64,000 nt of DNA from Microbacterium saccharophilum (GCF_007992455.1 NZ_BKAH01000002.1:248001-312000); one strand, 5' to 3'. Shown: positions 44,887 to 54,255, numbered from the stretch's first letter. The notes: generated by a model from the letters alone, not told the origin. Numbers and translations are program-made.

Positions 44887-45714
44887 CTCCCGTGAGCTGT
44901 CGTCCCGTTCCCAGCGCACCCCGCGGCGTCCCAGACGTGCCCGGGCCCGCGCCAGCGCGATGAGGGAGACGTAGACCACGGCATCGGCGAGTCGCCGCGG
45001 CTTGCGGGCGAGCATCGCCGCGAGATCACGCAGTTGGGCGCGCTGACCGGGGTACCGGCCCTCGCCCCCGGCCGTGACCTCCGATTGCGTGCGGTAGGTG
45101 CGACGCAGGATGCGCAGGAGGTCGGCGGTGCGCCGGGGCGTTGTGACGATGAGTGGGTCCGTCGCGATGATCGACACTTCGGCCCGCGCGAACAGGCTGT
45201 CGATGAACAGGTCGTCCGAGACGACATCGGGGAACTCGTCGAAGCGGGCCCGTCCCGCCTCGGAGAGCGCGTAGCACCCGGCTCCCCAGAGTGCGGTGGA
45301 GATCGACGGAAGGTCTTCTCGCACGCGATACCAGCTCCGGACCAGCCGCGAGGCGCGCGACGTGTCGAACGTGTGCGGCGGGCGGCCCGCGATCGCACCG
45401 CGGCGGAGCGCGTCGACGACGTCGCGAGCGGCCCGTGACGTCATCACGACGTCCGCGTCGAGGTAGATCCGCGGGCCAGGGCCGGCGAGCCCATCGCCCC
45501 GCCGAAGGGCGGCCGCCTTCGACGGGGCGTCGAGTTCGGCGACGACGACGCCGGGAAAGCTCCGGGCGATCTCCGCCGTGCGGTCGCTGCACCCGTTCGG
45601 GACGACGATCACAGCGAGATCTCCCTCGCGCGCGGCGCTGCCCACAGCCTCCAGGGTGCGCCCGATCACCCGCTCTTCATTGTGCGCGGCGATGATGATC
45701 GTGCCGAGGGTCAT
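44878..45714 (-). CDS. Family 2 glycosyltransferase
   Basis: A cytoplasmic GT-A glycosyltransferase of 278 residues. It starts GTIIIAAHNEERVIGRTL, has VIVVPNGCSDRTAEIA, the DxD-type motif IYLDADVVM and the acceptor-side VVSDDLFIDSLFARA. The C-terminal region (LARKPRRLADAVVYVSLIAL) has one weak hydrophobic stretch that may touch the membrane. Its ATG overlaps the stop of the next GT2 gene upstream (ATGA). Linkage and sugar are unknown. A longer open frame continues upstream to 46173, but that part is the shadow of the neighbouring gene. Confidence 0.88.
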   Translation of the reverse strand: MTLGTIIIAAHNEERVIGRTLEAVGSAAREGDLAVIVVPNGCSDRTAEIARSFPGVVVAELDAPSKAAALRRGDGLAGPGPRIYLDADVVMTSRAARDVVDALRRGAIAGRPPHTFDTSRASRLVRSWYRVREDLPSISTALWGAGCYALSEAGRARFDEFPDVVSDDLFIDSLFARAEVSIIATDPLIVTTPRRTADLLRILRRTYRTQSEVTAGGEGRYPGQRAQLRDLAAMLARKPRRLADAVVYVSLIALARARARLGRRGVRWERDDSSRESG

Positions 45715-46604
45715 CGTGGCCCGCCCGGCAGCCCTGCACGCGCTCGTGAGGAGAGCAGCGCACGGACGGCCGCCCGAGCTCCGGGACGGTGCGGGCGGAT
45801 CGCATTGCGGAGGAGCAGGGCCGTACCGAAGGCGCCCGCGGCCCACGGCCCGTGCCACTTCTGGAAGTAGCGCAGCTTGTTGACCTCGAGCAGCGCATCC
45901 AGGTGGGGAGAGGTGCCGGATCCGCCACCCCGATGCTGGACGACGGAATCGGGAACGTAGGCGATGGAGCCGCCGCGCGAACGAATCCGGCGGCAGTAGT
46001 CCGTCTCCTCCGAGTAGAGGAAGAACCGGTCGGCGTCCCACGCCCCGACCGCCGCCACGACGTCCGCCCGCACGGCGAGCGTCGCCCCGGTGGCCCACTC
46101 GATCGCATGCTCGCTGCGGTACACACGGTCGCGCCGAACGGTTTCGGCGAGCAGTTGCGGCCGACGTGCCCACGCATCTCCGAAGACCGCCTCGCCGAAG
46201 GCCGACAGCACCGTCGGCTCGCGGCGGAGCGAATCCTGCCGGACGCCGGTGGCATCGAGGATCCGGGGCACCGCCGCATCCGAGCCGCCATCGACGGCAG
46301 CCACGAGCGCGGTGAGCGCCCCGGTGCGCAGCACGAGGTCGGGATTGAGGAAGACGGTCACCCGCGCCTCGGGGGCCATCGTCAGGCCGAGGTTCAGCCC
46401 GCCGGAGTAGCCGAGGTTCGCTCCGGCCTCCACCACCGTGACCCGGTCGTCCTCCGACAGATGGGCGAGGGACTCATCGGTCGTGTTGTTGACCACCGTC
46501 GCGTGCCAGGACAGCGCTCCGGCCGCGTCGTCGATCGACCTGATCAGCGGCGGCAGATCCCGACCGCTGTAATAGGACACGATGACGATCGAAACGTCGA
46601 GCAC
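45711..46604 (-). CDS. Family 2 glycosyltransferase (rhamnosyltransferase-like)
   Basis: A 297-residue GT-A enzyme resembling WbbL/RfbF-type rhamnosyltransferases: VSIVIVSYYSGRDLPPLI, ATVVNNTTDES, VEAGANLGYSGGLNLGL, FLNPDLVLR (DxD position NPD), EWATGATLAVRADVV and FFLYSEETDYCRRIRSRG. The GTG at 46604 has GGGGGGAG upstream. It is divergent from the first Wzz-like gene, with 125 bases between, and heads a two-gene minus-strand operon. It would add a sugar to the lipid-linked repeat unit; rhamnose is only a guess from family resemblance. Confidence 0.88.
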   Translation of the reverse strand: MLDVSIVIVSYYSGRDLPPLIRSIDDAAGALSWHATVVNNTTDESLAHLSEDDRVTVVEAGANLGYSGGLNLGLTMAPEARVTVFLNPDLVLRTGALTALVAAVDGGSDAAVPRILDATGVRQDSLRREPTVLSAFGEAVFGDAWARRPQLLAETVRRDRVYRSEHAIEWATGATLAVRADVVAAVGAWDADRFFLYSEETDYCRRIRSRGGSIAYVPDSVVQHRGGGSGTSPHLDALLEVNKLRYFQKWHGPWAAGAFGTALLLRNAIRPHRPGARAAVRALLSSRARAGLPGGPR

Positions 46605-46729
46605 AACGACTCCCCCCAGCCGCGCGTCGCATGGCGCAACCCGCCCTCAGATACCGTACCGGCGCACCCACGGAGGCGCATAGAGGCGCGACGCTACACT
46701 GGCGAGGGGCGTTGCGGGGAGGGGTACGG

Positions 46730-47431
46730 GTGACCGTTCGTGACATGATCGCGGCGATCGGCAGGCGCTGGTACGTCGTGCTGGTCGTGATCGTGTGCGC
46801 GGGCGCCCTCACCCTCGTCTTCGCCGAAGACGGCGGGACGTACTGGACCCGCACCGCCGTGTCGTTCACCCTCCCTCAGCGGTCCACGCTCGACGCGGAG
46901 AGCGGGCTCCAGGATGCCAGCCTCATCGCCTTCGCGGGTACCGTCGCGACCGAGATCAACGAGGGCGAACGGCCGCCCCGCTACTCGACCCTCGACGCGC
47001 CGTACTACGGTGCGGGCGTCCGTGAAGGGGTGCTCGTCGCACTGCGGGACGTCGGAAACCAGTGGGGGTCGGTGTTCCCGACCGCGACCCTCGAGATACA
47101 GATCGTCGGCCGCACGCACGAATGGGTGCAGGAGCGGCAGGACGCGATCCTCTCCGATGTCCTCGAGGCGGCCAGACTGCAGCAGGAGATCGCCGGGACC
47201 ACCGCGGCGGACCGGATCGAGGTGAAGGTCGAGCCGCTCAGCACGGAGATCGCTTTCGTCGCGGCGTCGCGGACGAGCCAGATCGCCGCCGTCCTGGCCA
47301 TGTCGCTGGCCGCCCTGCTCGTCAGCGGCGGCGCGGCCGTCACCGTCGACCGCCTCGTCGCCGCGTACCGTGCACGCTCCGCACGGCCGATGCCGATTCT
47401 CGTCCCACGCTCGGAAGGCCTCACCGAATGA
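46730..47431 (+). CDS. Wzz-like chain-length/transport membrane protein 1
   Basis: A 233-residue protein with two helices, one at the N-terminus (WYVVLVVIVCAGALTLVF) and one near the C-terminus (IAAVLAMSLAALLVSGGAAV), around an extracytoplasmic domain of about 150 residues. This is the topology of Wzz/CpsC chain-length proteins, but the usual Pro-rich segment and kinase are missing and the protein is short. GTG at 46730 follows GGGGAGGGG. Its stop overlaps the start of a second similar gene, and a Wzy-like polymerase follows, so a role in EPS length control is likely. Confidence 0.75.
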   Translation: MTVRDMIAAIGRRWYVVLVVIVCAGALTLVFAEDGGTYWTRTAVSFTLPQRSTLDAESGLQDASLIAFAGTVATEINEGERPPRYSTLDAPYYGAGVREGVLVALRDVGNQWGSVFPTATLEIQIVGRTHEWVQERQDAILSDVLEAARLQQEIAGTTAADRIEVKVEPLSTEIAFVAASRTSQIAAVLAMSLAALLVSGGAAVTVDRLVAAYRARSARPMPILVPRSEGLTE

Positions 47432-48249
47432 ACGTCGCCGACACTCTTCGTGCACTGATCCGACGCTGGTACATCGTCGTCCCGGGGCTGCTGCTGGCCG
47501 TGGCGGTGGCCGTGGGGGCGTGGGTGGCGGTCAAGCCGGCCTACGAACGCTCGGCGACCCAGCTGCTGCTCCCCGGCGAGGGGGTCATGCCCGAGGGTGC
47601 GACGAACCCCTTCCTCTTCCTGGGTGGACTGAGCCAGGCCACGGACGTCCTCGTCCGCACGCTGTCCTCCGGTGAAACCGTGGAAGAGGTGGTGGGTCGC
47701 TACCCGGGCACCGAGGTGGAGGTCCGACGCGACCCGACGACGTCGGGGCCCGTGGTCTGGACGACGGTGACGGCGCAGAGCGACGCGGATGCGGCCGGTG
47801 CGCTCGAAGCGATGCTCGCGCAGGCCGAGTCCGCTCTGGCGCGGCTGCAGACCGAGCAGAACGTCCGTGCTCGTGATGAGATCACGATCACGACCCTCAC
47901 GCAGGACACCGAGAGCACACCCCAGCAGCGCACGCGCATGGTGCTGGCCGCCGGCGCCGGTGCCGCCGCGGTGGCCGTGACGCTGGTGGTGGCGAGCCTC
48001 GTCGACGGGCTCGCCCGCAGACGAGGCGGGCGCGGTGGGAATCGACGCAAGATGTCCGCACACGAGGCGTCAGATGCCGAGCCGGGCTCCGCCTCCGAAC
48101 AGGACGAGGCCCCGGAGGCCGATCTCACCGAGCCCACGGACCCCGCCGAGCCCACGGATCCCGCCGATCCCGCCGATCCCGGCGGGGCGAGCCGTCCGCG
48201 CGCCGCGTCGGATGATCAGACACGGGCGCCGTCCGCCGTCGACGTCTGA
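47428..48249 (+). CDS. Wzz-like chain-length/transport membrane protein 2
   Basis: A 273-residue protein with the same two-helix topology as its neighbour: RRWYIVVPGLLLAVAVAVGA at the N-terminus and MVLAAGAGAAAVAVTLVVAS near residue 175. The cytoplasmic tail is long and acidic, made of repeats such as EPTDPAEPTDPADPADPGG. The tail has no kinase and might dock a partner protein. The ATG overlaps the first Wzz-like gene by four bases; the polymerase gene starts ten bases after its stop. Confidence 0.75.
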   Translation: MNVADTLRALIRRWYIVVPGLLLAVAVAVGAWVAVKPAYERSATQLLLPGEGVMPEGATNPFLFLGGLSQATDVLVRTLSSGETVEEVVGRYPGTEVEVRRDPTTSGPVVWTTVTAQSDADAAGALEAMLAQAESALARLQTEQNVRARDEITITTLTQDTESTPQQRTRMVLAAGAGAAAVAVTLVVASLVDGLARRRGGRGGNRRKMSAHEASDAEPGSASEQDEAPEADLTEPTDPAEPTDPADPADPGGASRPRAASDDQTRAPSAVDV

Positions 48250-48258
48250 ATCCGGGCC

Positions 48259-49641
48259 ATGTCGCTCACCGATCGCGAGTCACAGCCGGTACCGGCACGA
48301 CGTCACCGGACCGCCGGCGGCGGGCGCGCGCTCACCGCCGGAACCATGCTCGCGGTCTACCTGGTGCTGCTGGTGGCCATCCCCTCGAACCTCACCATCA
48401 CGGCGCTCGGCGGGTTCGGCAGACCGTCGGTGCTGTGGGGGCTGCTGCTGCTGTTCTGGTGGCTCCTCACCCGTCTGCAGATGCGCGCCGTCGACGCGGT
48501 TCCGGTGACCCAGCCGGTTCGGATCGCTCTCATCGCCCTCGTCGTCATCGTGCTCGTCTGCTTCGCCTCGCTGATGCTGCGCGGGCAACCGGCGGATCAG
48601 ATCAGCCCGGCGATCACGGCTCTCCTGCGCCTCGCGTCCTGGTCCGGCGTCCTCCTCGTGGCGATGGACGGCATCCGCACCCACGACGACGCCGCGAGGA
48701 TCGTCCGTGCCCTCGCGATCGCCGGTGGCGGTGTCGCCGCGCTCGGGCTGGCGCAGTTCATCACGGGACAGAGCCTGCTCGACTGGGTGTCGAGCATTCC
48801 CGGCATCTCGGTGGATGGAGCCAGCGTCGCCACGCGCAGCGCCTTCACCCGCGCATCCGCCACCGCAGCGCATCCGCTCGAGTACGGCACCGCCCTGGTG
48901 GGCCTGCTGCCGATCGCGATCGGGACGGCGGTGGCCCGCGGGTTCCCGGAACGCCGCCAGACGCGCCCATGGATCTGGTGGACCATCGTCGGGCTGATCA
49001 TGGCGGCGGCGCTGCTCTCCGTCTCGCGCTCGGCCATCCTCGGCTTGGCCGTCGCCCTCGTGGCCTCCCTGCCGGCCATTCCCCAGGCGTACCGATGGCT
49101 GATCGGCGTGGGCGGGGCGATCGTCACGGCCGTGGTGATCGTCGTCGTACCGGGCATGCTGGGGACGGTCGTCTCGCTGTTCGCCGGCGCATCCGATGAC
49201 CCCAGCACGCAGTCTCGTTCGGATGCCGTAGCCCGGGTGCCGGAGTTCATCGCCACCTCCCCGTGGATCGGCCAGGGCTTCGGCACCTTCCTGCCCCGGT
49301 ACTACATCTTCGACAACCAGTGGGTGCTGCTCACGGTCGAGATCGGCATCCTCGGAGTGCTCGCGTTCGCCGCCGTCGTGGCATCCGCGTTCGGCAGCGC
49401 GGCGTGGGCAGCGCGCGTCTCCCCGTTCGAGGACACGAAGGCCATGGGGCGTTCGCTCGCCGCGTCGGTGCTCACGATCGCGGTCCTGTTCGTCTTCTTC
49501 GACGGACTGTCGTTCCCGATCTCGGGCGGGTTGCTGTTCCTCATCGTCGGTCTCACCGCGGCCATGCGCACGATCGCGGCGGCGGACATCGGCATCCGCG
49601 CCTCTGCCGAGCGCCTCTCGACGTTCGCCGAGTCCGACTAG
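48259..49641 (+). CDS. O-antigen ligase/Wzy-like polymerase
   Basis: A 460-residue polytopic protein with about 11-12 helices. The Wzy_C signature region is present: LLSVSRSAILGLAVAL, then a large loop with RSDAVARVPEFIATSPWIGQ, GFGTFLPRYYIFDNQWV and the helix LTVEIGILGVLAFA. These enzymes polymerise or ligate lipid-linked repeat units on the outer face of the membrane. Its position after two Wzz-like genes supports a polymerase role. The gene overlaps the convergent fucosyltransferase-like gene by four bases at the stops. Confidence 0.9.
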   Translation: MSLTDRESQPVPARRHRTAGGGRALTAGTMLAVYLVLLVAIPSNLTITALGGFGRPSVLWGLLLLFWWLLTRLQMRAVDAVPVTQPVRIALIALVVIVLVCFASLMLRGQPADQISPAITALLRLASWSGVLLVAMDGIRTHDDAARIVRALAIAGGGVAALGLAQFITGQSLLDWVSSIPGISVDGASVATRSAFTRASATAAHPLEYGTALVGLLPIAIGTAVARGFPERRQTRPWIWWTIVGLIMAAALLSVSRSAILGLAVALVASLPAIPQAYRWLIGVGGAIVTAVVIVVVPGMLGTVVSLFAGASDDPSTQSRSDAVARVPEFIATSPWIGQGFGTFLPRYYIFDNQWVLLTVEIGILGVLAFAAVVASAFGSAAWAARVSPFEDTKAMGRSLAASVLTIAVLFVFFDGLSFPISGGLLFLIVGLTAAMRTIAAADIGIRASAERLSTFAESD

Positions 49642-50609
49642 GCCCAGGTCTGGACCCAGCGCTTCAGCACGACGCGGACGTTCCGCCGGTCGATGTCGCG
49701 CTGGCGCGATGTCGGGATGCCTCCGATCAGCGCGGCCGCCACCGAGAACGTGGAGTGACGGGAGTGCACGAGCCAATCGCACGAGGCGAGCGCCCACATG
49801 TCGATGAGGGCGTTCTCGGCCTCGCGGAGCGGATCATCCAGCTCGACGTGCTCGTGAAGGGAGTTGTCGTCGTCCCCGAGCACTTTGTCGATGACGAAGA
49901 CGTCACGGAAACGGGCTCGGAACTGCTCCTGGACGCCCTGGTTGTCGGTGGCGAGGAAGATCTGCGCGGACGGCACCCTCGCCTGGACCCGCTGAACCTC
50001 CTGCATGATCCGGTCGAGGGAGACCTTGCGATCGGTGTACCGGATGTGCACGCCGATGATCGGGCGGGCGCGATCGGCGAAGAGGGCATCGACTTCCGCA
50101 CGGACCCGGGCGTTCGGCCGGAAGTACTCACGCAACGCCCACCGCGTCAACGCGTCCCGGGACATGCCCCGAAACGGGCTCACCTTCGCCGCGGCGCGCC
50201 GGATGCGGGCCATCTTCGGCAGGTACGACCAGAACACGGCGAGCGGCTCCCGCACGTCGGGGTGCGCCAGGTCGATCGAGAGCTTCCGATAGATGAACGG
50301 GTTGCTGTGGTCGTTCGGAAAGAGGTCGGAAATGAGGTGGGTGGGGTGCTCGCTCAACCGGCCGCGCCACAGGGCGGGTGTCACATCGCTGCGCGCATCG
50401 AAGTCGGCCGCCCGGTGGGGCGTCGGGCTTTCGAAGAGGAGGGGATAGGCATCCTCGCCGTGCGGCAGGTACTCCCCGTCCCGCCAGTCCACGACCGCGG
50501 TCCGCCCGGTCAGCCGGGCGATGACGACCCCGGTCGCGGCGGAGAGGATGCGGTTGCCGAATCCGCCCTTCGCCTTGATCAGCAGGAAGCGATCGGGCGC
50601 CGCAGTCAT
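49638..50609 (-). CDS. Fucosyltransferase-like protein (NodZ/GT23-like fold)
   Basis: A 323-residue GT-B protein with three conserved fucosyltransferase segments: LLIKAKGGFGNRILSAATG at the N-terminus, IIGVHIRYTDRKVS (the HxRxxD donor motif) and IFLATDNQGVQEQF, plus IDMWALASCDWLVHSRHSTFS near the end. The first two match alpha-1,6-fucosyltransferase and NodZ-type enzymes. GGGGGG lies upstream of the ATG at 50609. It probably decorates the EPS with a deoxyhexose from a GDP- or similar donor; the sugar is not established, and no GDP-fucose synthesis genes are in the window. Confidence 0.75.
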   Translation of the reverse strand: MTAAPDRFLLIKAKGGFGNRILSAATGVVIARLTGRTAVVDWRDGEYLPHGEDAYPLLFESPTPHRAADFDARSDVTPALWRGRLSEHPTHLISDLFPNDHSNPFIYRKLSIDLAHPDVREPLAVFWSYLPKMARIRRAAAKVSPFRGMSRDALTRWALREYFRPNARVRAEVDALFADRARPIIGVHIRYTDRKVSLDRIMQEVQRVQARVPSAQIFLATDNQGVQEQFRARFRDVFVIDKVLGDDDNSLHEHVELDDPLREAENALIDMWALASCDWLVHSRHSTFSVAAALIGGIPTSRQRDIDRRNVRVVLKRWVQTWA

Positions 50610-50825
50610 GCGTCCCCCCGCAGCCCTGCGGCTCCCGCCCGGCCGGTGCTCCGCAACACAGATCTGCTCCGTCTCATGGCGTGCCCCTCGTCCCCCGTGT
50701 TCCCCAGCGTTCCGCGCCCGAACGGCAGCACGCGGAACCCGGACGTCACTCTATCGTCGGGGGTCTGCGCGGGGCCACTATCATGAGGCGCACCGCACCG
50801 ACGGTGCGGCGATCGGGGTGCGGGG

Positions 50826-51293
50826 GTGGGCGTGCGTACGAACCGGCCGATGGCGGAGCGCACCGGACGCTCCGGGGTCATCGGCGGCCTCATCGTCTAC
50901 GGCCTCGCGGTGGGGATCGTGCTGCTGCTGCCCGTCACATACAGCGGGATCGTCGACGCGATCGGCGGATGGCTCCGCACGGGCCTCGGGCTCTCGTTCT
51001 TCGGCTTCGGCTGGGTCGAGTTCTTCGCCAATGTCCTGATGTTCCTGCCGCTCGGGTTCCTGCTGACACTGCTGCTCAAGCGGCGGCGGTACGGAGTGGG
51101 GCTGGCACTGCTCATCTCGGTGGGCGCCGAAGTGGCGCAGATCGTCATCCCCTCACGGCAGCCGAGTCTCCGTGACATACTCGCGAATGCGATCGGTGCG
51201 GCGGTCGGGGCCCTGCTCGCCTGGCTCCTCGTCGTGCGTCGGCAGCGGCGGGCCGCGAAGGACCACACGGTGTCGCGGGAGCACGCGGCGTGA
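50826..51293 (+). CDS. VanZ-like membrane protein
   Basis: A small membrane protein of 155 residues with four helices. The conserved VanZ block NVLMFLPLGFLLTLLLKRR and AEVAQIVIPSRQPSLRDILANAIGAAVG is complete. VanZ-like proteins affect glycopeptide (teicoplanin) resistance in some Gram-positives and are frequent in actinobacterial EPS clusters; the biochemical role is unknown. GTG at 50826 and ATG at 50850 are both possible starts. It is divergent from the fucosyltransferase-like gene (216-base gap) and convergent with the propeller protein, with one base between the stops. Confidence 0.85.
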   Translation: MGVRTNRPMAERTGRSGVIGGLIVYGLAVGIVLLLPVTYSGIVDAIGGWLRTGLGLSFFGFGWVEFFANVLMFLPLGFLLTLLLKRRRYGVGLALLISVGAEVAQIVIPSRQPSLRDILANAIGAAVGALLAWLLVVRRQRRAAKDHTVSREHAA

Positions 51294-51294
51294 T

Positions 51295-52311
51295 TCACTC
51301 CCGCACGACCGACGGCGACCAGGCGTGCTCGAGGAATACCGACGGCTCGCCCGACCCGTCCGCCGCGAGAGCCCACACATCGGTGTCTCCCGCGACCCCC
51401 TGCCGCGGCATCCCGTAGAGAATGGTGTCGTCGTCGAGCCACTCGATCTGGTCGTCGATGCTGCGTGATTCGGGCAGCAGGGTCACCTCGCCCGAGCCGA
51501 TGTCGTAGATCGCCGGGGTCCAGTGCACGGTCGGCCCGGAACCGGCCGTCACCCGTTTGAACGCGATGCGCGTCCCGTCCGGCGACAGCGACGGGCACTC
51601 GACGTTCTCGTCGAGCACCTGCATCGAGCGCCCCGAGATCGACCCTCGCACGAGGTCGGTTGTCCCGTCCCTCGTCAGCCCCACGGTCGCGTAGAAGGTG
51701 TCGCCGTCGGCGAAGGTCACCCCCCAGAAGTTGCGGTCCACCGGCGCGCTCGGCGCGCCGTCCACGAGGAGCGTCCACTCCTCCAGGTTGCCGAGGCCCT
51801 CCCCGTCGGGCGTGTGGATGGTCGTCTCGGTGGAGAAGCCGATCGTCGCGTACGTGTGGCCGGTCACGAACGCCGTGGTGGAGATGAGCGAGCCGTCGCC
51901 GGCGATGCGGGTGCGACTCGGGATGCCGGAGAGCGGCCATTGCGCGATCTCCGCGCCGTCGCCCGTGTACAGCGTCGCGGTGTAGGAGGGTGCGATCCCG
52001 CGCACGCTGCGCAGGCACGACACCAGGTCCGCCGTCGCGTCCACCCGGTCGCAGGCGATGGCGCTGATCGTGCGGGCGCCGCTCGGGTCGCCGAGCGGGA
52101 CGGAGGCCACATGGCCGTAGCCCGCGCCGGATGCCGTGTTGCGGAACACGACGCGGTCGCCGGTCGGGACGACCTCGGAGGTGTCGACCGCGCTCGGCGC
52201 CGCCTGGCGCTGCTGATACTGCGCCCACGCGACCGCACCGACGACGGCCGTGGCGCCGAGCGCGAGCGCGGAGAGGACCGCGATGAGGATCCATCGCGCG
52301 CGGAGCGTCAT
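51295..52311 (-). CDS. Membrane-anchored TolB-like beta-propeller protein
   Basis: A 338-residue protein with one N-terminal helix (ILIAVLSALALGATAVVGAV) and an extracytoplasmic domain of propeller repeats. The best is CPSLSPDGTRIAFKRV, the TolB/WD40-like SPDGxxIAF motif, with IYDIGSGEVTLLP and IEWLDDDTILYGMP after it. Its ATG overlaps the stop of the MFS gene (ATGA). It is the last of three co-oriented genes beginning at 54255. A binding or scaffold function for the surface polymer is plausible but unproven. Confidence 0.78.
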   Translation of the reverse strand: MTLRARWILIAVLSALALGATAVVGAVAWAQYQQRQAAPSAVDTSEVVPTGDRVVFRNTASGAGYGHVASVPLGDPSGARTISAIACDRVDATADLVSCLRSVRGIAPSYTATLYTGDGAEIAQWPLSGIPSRTRIAGDGSLISTTAFVTGHTYATIGFSTETTIHTPDGEGLGNLEEWTLLVDGAPSAPVDRNFWGVTFADGDTFYATVGLTRDGTTDLVRGSISGRSMQVLDENVECPSLSPDGTRIAFKRVTAGSGPTVHWTPAIYDIGSGEVTLLPESRSIDDQIEWLDDDTILYGMPRQGVAGDTDVWALAADGSGEPSVFLEHAWSPSVVRE

Positions 52312-53600
52312 CCGGCCGCCTGCCCGGAGCGGGACTCGGCGCGCAGGAGCGGCCGCAGCAGGATCGCCACGAGCGGGATCGCGACCGCGAGCACGACGGC
52401 GGCGATGATCATGGCGGGCTCCCTGCCGGCTGCGTACCAGAGCAGCCCGAACCCCGCCGCGGACGCGAAGCGGGTGACGGCGACCACCGTCTGCGCCGAC
52501 GCGATGGCCGTGCCGCGCGTCTCGGGTGTGGCGAGCTGCGCCGTGAGCGCCGCCAGCACCCCGTCGGTCGCGGCGTAGAACGCGCCGAGGAACACCAGGC
52601 ACAGCAGCGTGGCCGCGAGGTCGGCCATCGGCAGCACCGCGACCACGTACGCGGCGAGCAGTCCGGCATGGCCCCACACGAAGACCCGCGCCCGCCCGAC
52701 CCGGTCGGCCAGCCGCCCCAGCGGAACAGCGAACGCCAGGAACGCCAGGTTCGTGCCCACGTAGAGCAGCGGGAACCACTGCGCGGCGAAGTCGCTGCGC
52801 GCCTGCAGCACCAGGTAGACGAAGCCGTCACCGATCGTGACGAGGCCGAGGACGCCCGCCGCAGCCAGCACCCGGCGCATCCGCCCGCGCACCACGCTGC
52901 GCCAGTCGACCCGCCGCCGCGGCTCCCCGGCATCCGCCTGCGCCCGGCGGGTGCGCACGTTCGGCACGATCAGCCCGAGGACGAGGACGCCGATCGTCGC
53001 GAAGGCCAGCGACGCGATGAAGACGATGTGGAACCCGTCCGGCACGATCAGCAGGATCAGGAACGCGAGGAGGGGTCCGACTGCCGCGCCGATGTTGTCG
53101 AGCATCCGGTGCACGCCGAACGACGCCGCGAGCCGCGCGGGATCGGAGGTCGCGGTGATCAGCGCATCCCGCGGCGCCGTGCGGATGCCCTTGCCGAGCC
53201 GGTCGGCCGTGATGACGGCGGTCAGGGCGGCGAAGCCGGTCCAGAACAGCAGACCCACCCGGGCGACCGCGGCCAGGGTGTACCCCACGAAGGCGACCCA
53301 CTTCGGCTGGTCGATCCTGTCGGAGGCATAGCCGCCCGCGATCCGCACGACGGCGCTCACCCCCTGATACATCCCGTCGAGCACGCCGAACGCGATCGTC
53401 GACAGCCCGAGGAACCCCGTTATATAGAGGGGCAGGATCGCCGACACCGACTCGGACGAGATGTCGGTCAGCATCGAGACGATCCCGAGGGTGATCACGG
53501 TCGACGAGACGGTGCGGATGCCGCGCGGCGGCCGGCCGGCCGGCCGGGGGTCCACGGGGTCGTCCTTGCTCACCGGCGAGTTGGTGAAGGAGATGTACAC
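52308..53600 (-). CDS. Major facilitator superfamily transporter
   Basis: A 430-residue transporter with 12 predicted helices. The cytoplasmic loop after helix 2 has GGYASDRIDQPKW, an MFS A-like motif; DRLGKGIRTAPRDALITATS and LGRLADRVGRARVFVWGH lie in the two halves. The central loop (RTRRAQADAGEPRRRVDW) is hydrophilic, as expected between the halves. It resembles Ygj/MDR-type exporters; the substrate is unknown. The GTG at 53600 has no strong ribosome site, and GTG at 53570 (VSKDDP) is another possibility. It lies four bases from the upstream gene, so the three genes form one operon. Confidence 0.87.
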   Translation of the reverse strand: MYISFTNSPVSKDDPVDPRPAGRPPRGIRTVSSTVITLGIVSMLTDISSESVSAILPLYITGFLGLSTIAFGVLDGMYQGVSAVVRIAGGYASDRIDQPKWVAFVGYTLAAVARVGLLFWTGFAALTAVITADRLGKGIRTAPRDALITATSDPARLAASFGVHRMLDNIGAAVGPLLAFLILLIVPDGFHIVFIASLAFATIGVLVLGLIVPNVRTRRAQADAGEPRRRVDWRSVVRGRMRRVLAAAGVLGLVTIGDGFVYLVLQARSDFAAQWFPLLYVGTNLAFLAFAVPLGRLADRVGRARVFVWGHAGLLAAYVVAVLPMADLAATLLCLVFLGAFYAATDGVLAALTAQLATPETRGTAIASAQTVVAVTRFASAAGFGLLWYAAGREPAMIIAAVVLAVAIPLVAILLRPLLRAESRSGQAAG

Positions 53601-53604
53601 CCGG

Positions 53605-54255
53605 TCACTCCGTCCGCAGCGTCGCGTAGACGGTGTAGATCGTGCCGGTGCCGGACTCCGTGAAGGCCAGGGTGACCGTCGTGAAGGGATCGCTTGCCGA
53701 GACCTGCTCGCCGCCGGTCGGCGTCAAGCCCAGCGCGGACCAGGAGGCGCGGAAGCGGTCCGTCACGGTCGCCGGCGTCGCGTCGGTGCGTGCCTTGAGC
53801 GCCGCCTGCATCGTGCGGCCGTCTGAGGTGACCGAGCTCTCGAGCACCTCGTCGTCGCCCGCGGCGCTCGCGATCGACGAGGGGAAGCCGGCGACCAGCT
53901 CACCGGTCGCCGATGCGTTCTCCGGGAGCGGCGCCGCGATGAGCGGCGTGGGCTGCGGGAGGGCGGGCAGCCGGTCCGACGGCGCCGTCCCCTCCTCCGG
54001 CGCCGGCACTTCGCTGCCGTCGACGGGGGTGGCCTCCGGCGACGGACCCGCCAGCGGCGTGGCTGTGCCGGTCGCGCGGGTGCCCGGCACCGGCGACTCG
54101 GACGCGCCTGCCGGCCCTCTCGGTGTCAGCAGCATCCAGGCGGCGATGCCCAGCCCGAGGAGGACGATCACCGTGACGCCGATGATCACCCCGCGCATCG
54201 CAGCGGTCAGCCGGCCGTCGTCGGTACGCGTTCGCGTACGAGTTCGTGTCCCCAT
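53605..54255 (-). CDS. Single-pass membrane protein with Pro/Thr linker, unknown function
   Basis: A 216-residue protein: an unusual basic RTRTRTRT run at the N-terminus, one helix at about 21-42 (VIIGVTVIVLLGLGIAAWML), a Pro/Thr/Ala/Glu-rich stretch of about 70 residues, and an extracytoplasmic domain (VTSDGRTMQAALKARTDATP, FTTVTLAFTESGTGTIYTVY). No family is recognised. The start codon is part of one of two TGGGGACAC repeats 15 bases apart. It begins an operon with the MFS and propeller genes and probably works with them at the cell surface. Confidence 0.75.
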   Translation of the reverse strand: MGTRTRTRTRTDDGRLTAAMRGVIIGVTVIVLLGLGIAAWMLLTPRGPAGASESPVPGTRATGTATPLAGPSPEATPVDGSEVPAPEEGTAPSDRLPALPQPTPLIAAPLPENASATGELVAGFPSSIASAAGDDEVLESSVTSDGRTMQAALKARTDATPATVTDRFRASWSALGLTPTGGEQVSASDPFTTVTLAFTESGTGTIYTVYATLRTE

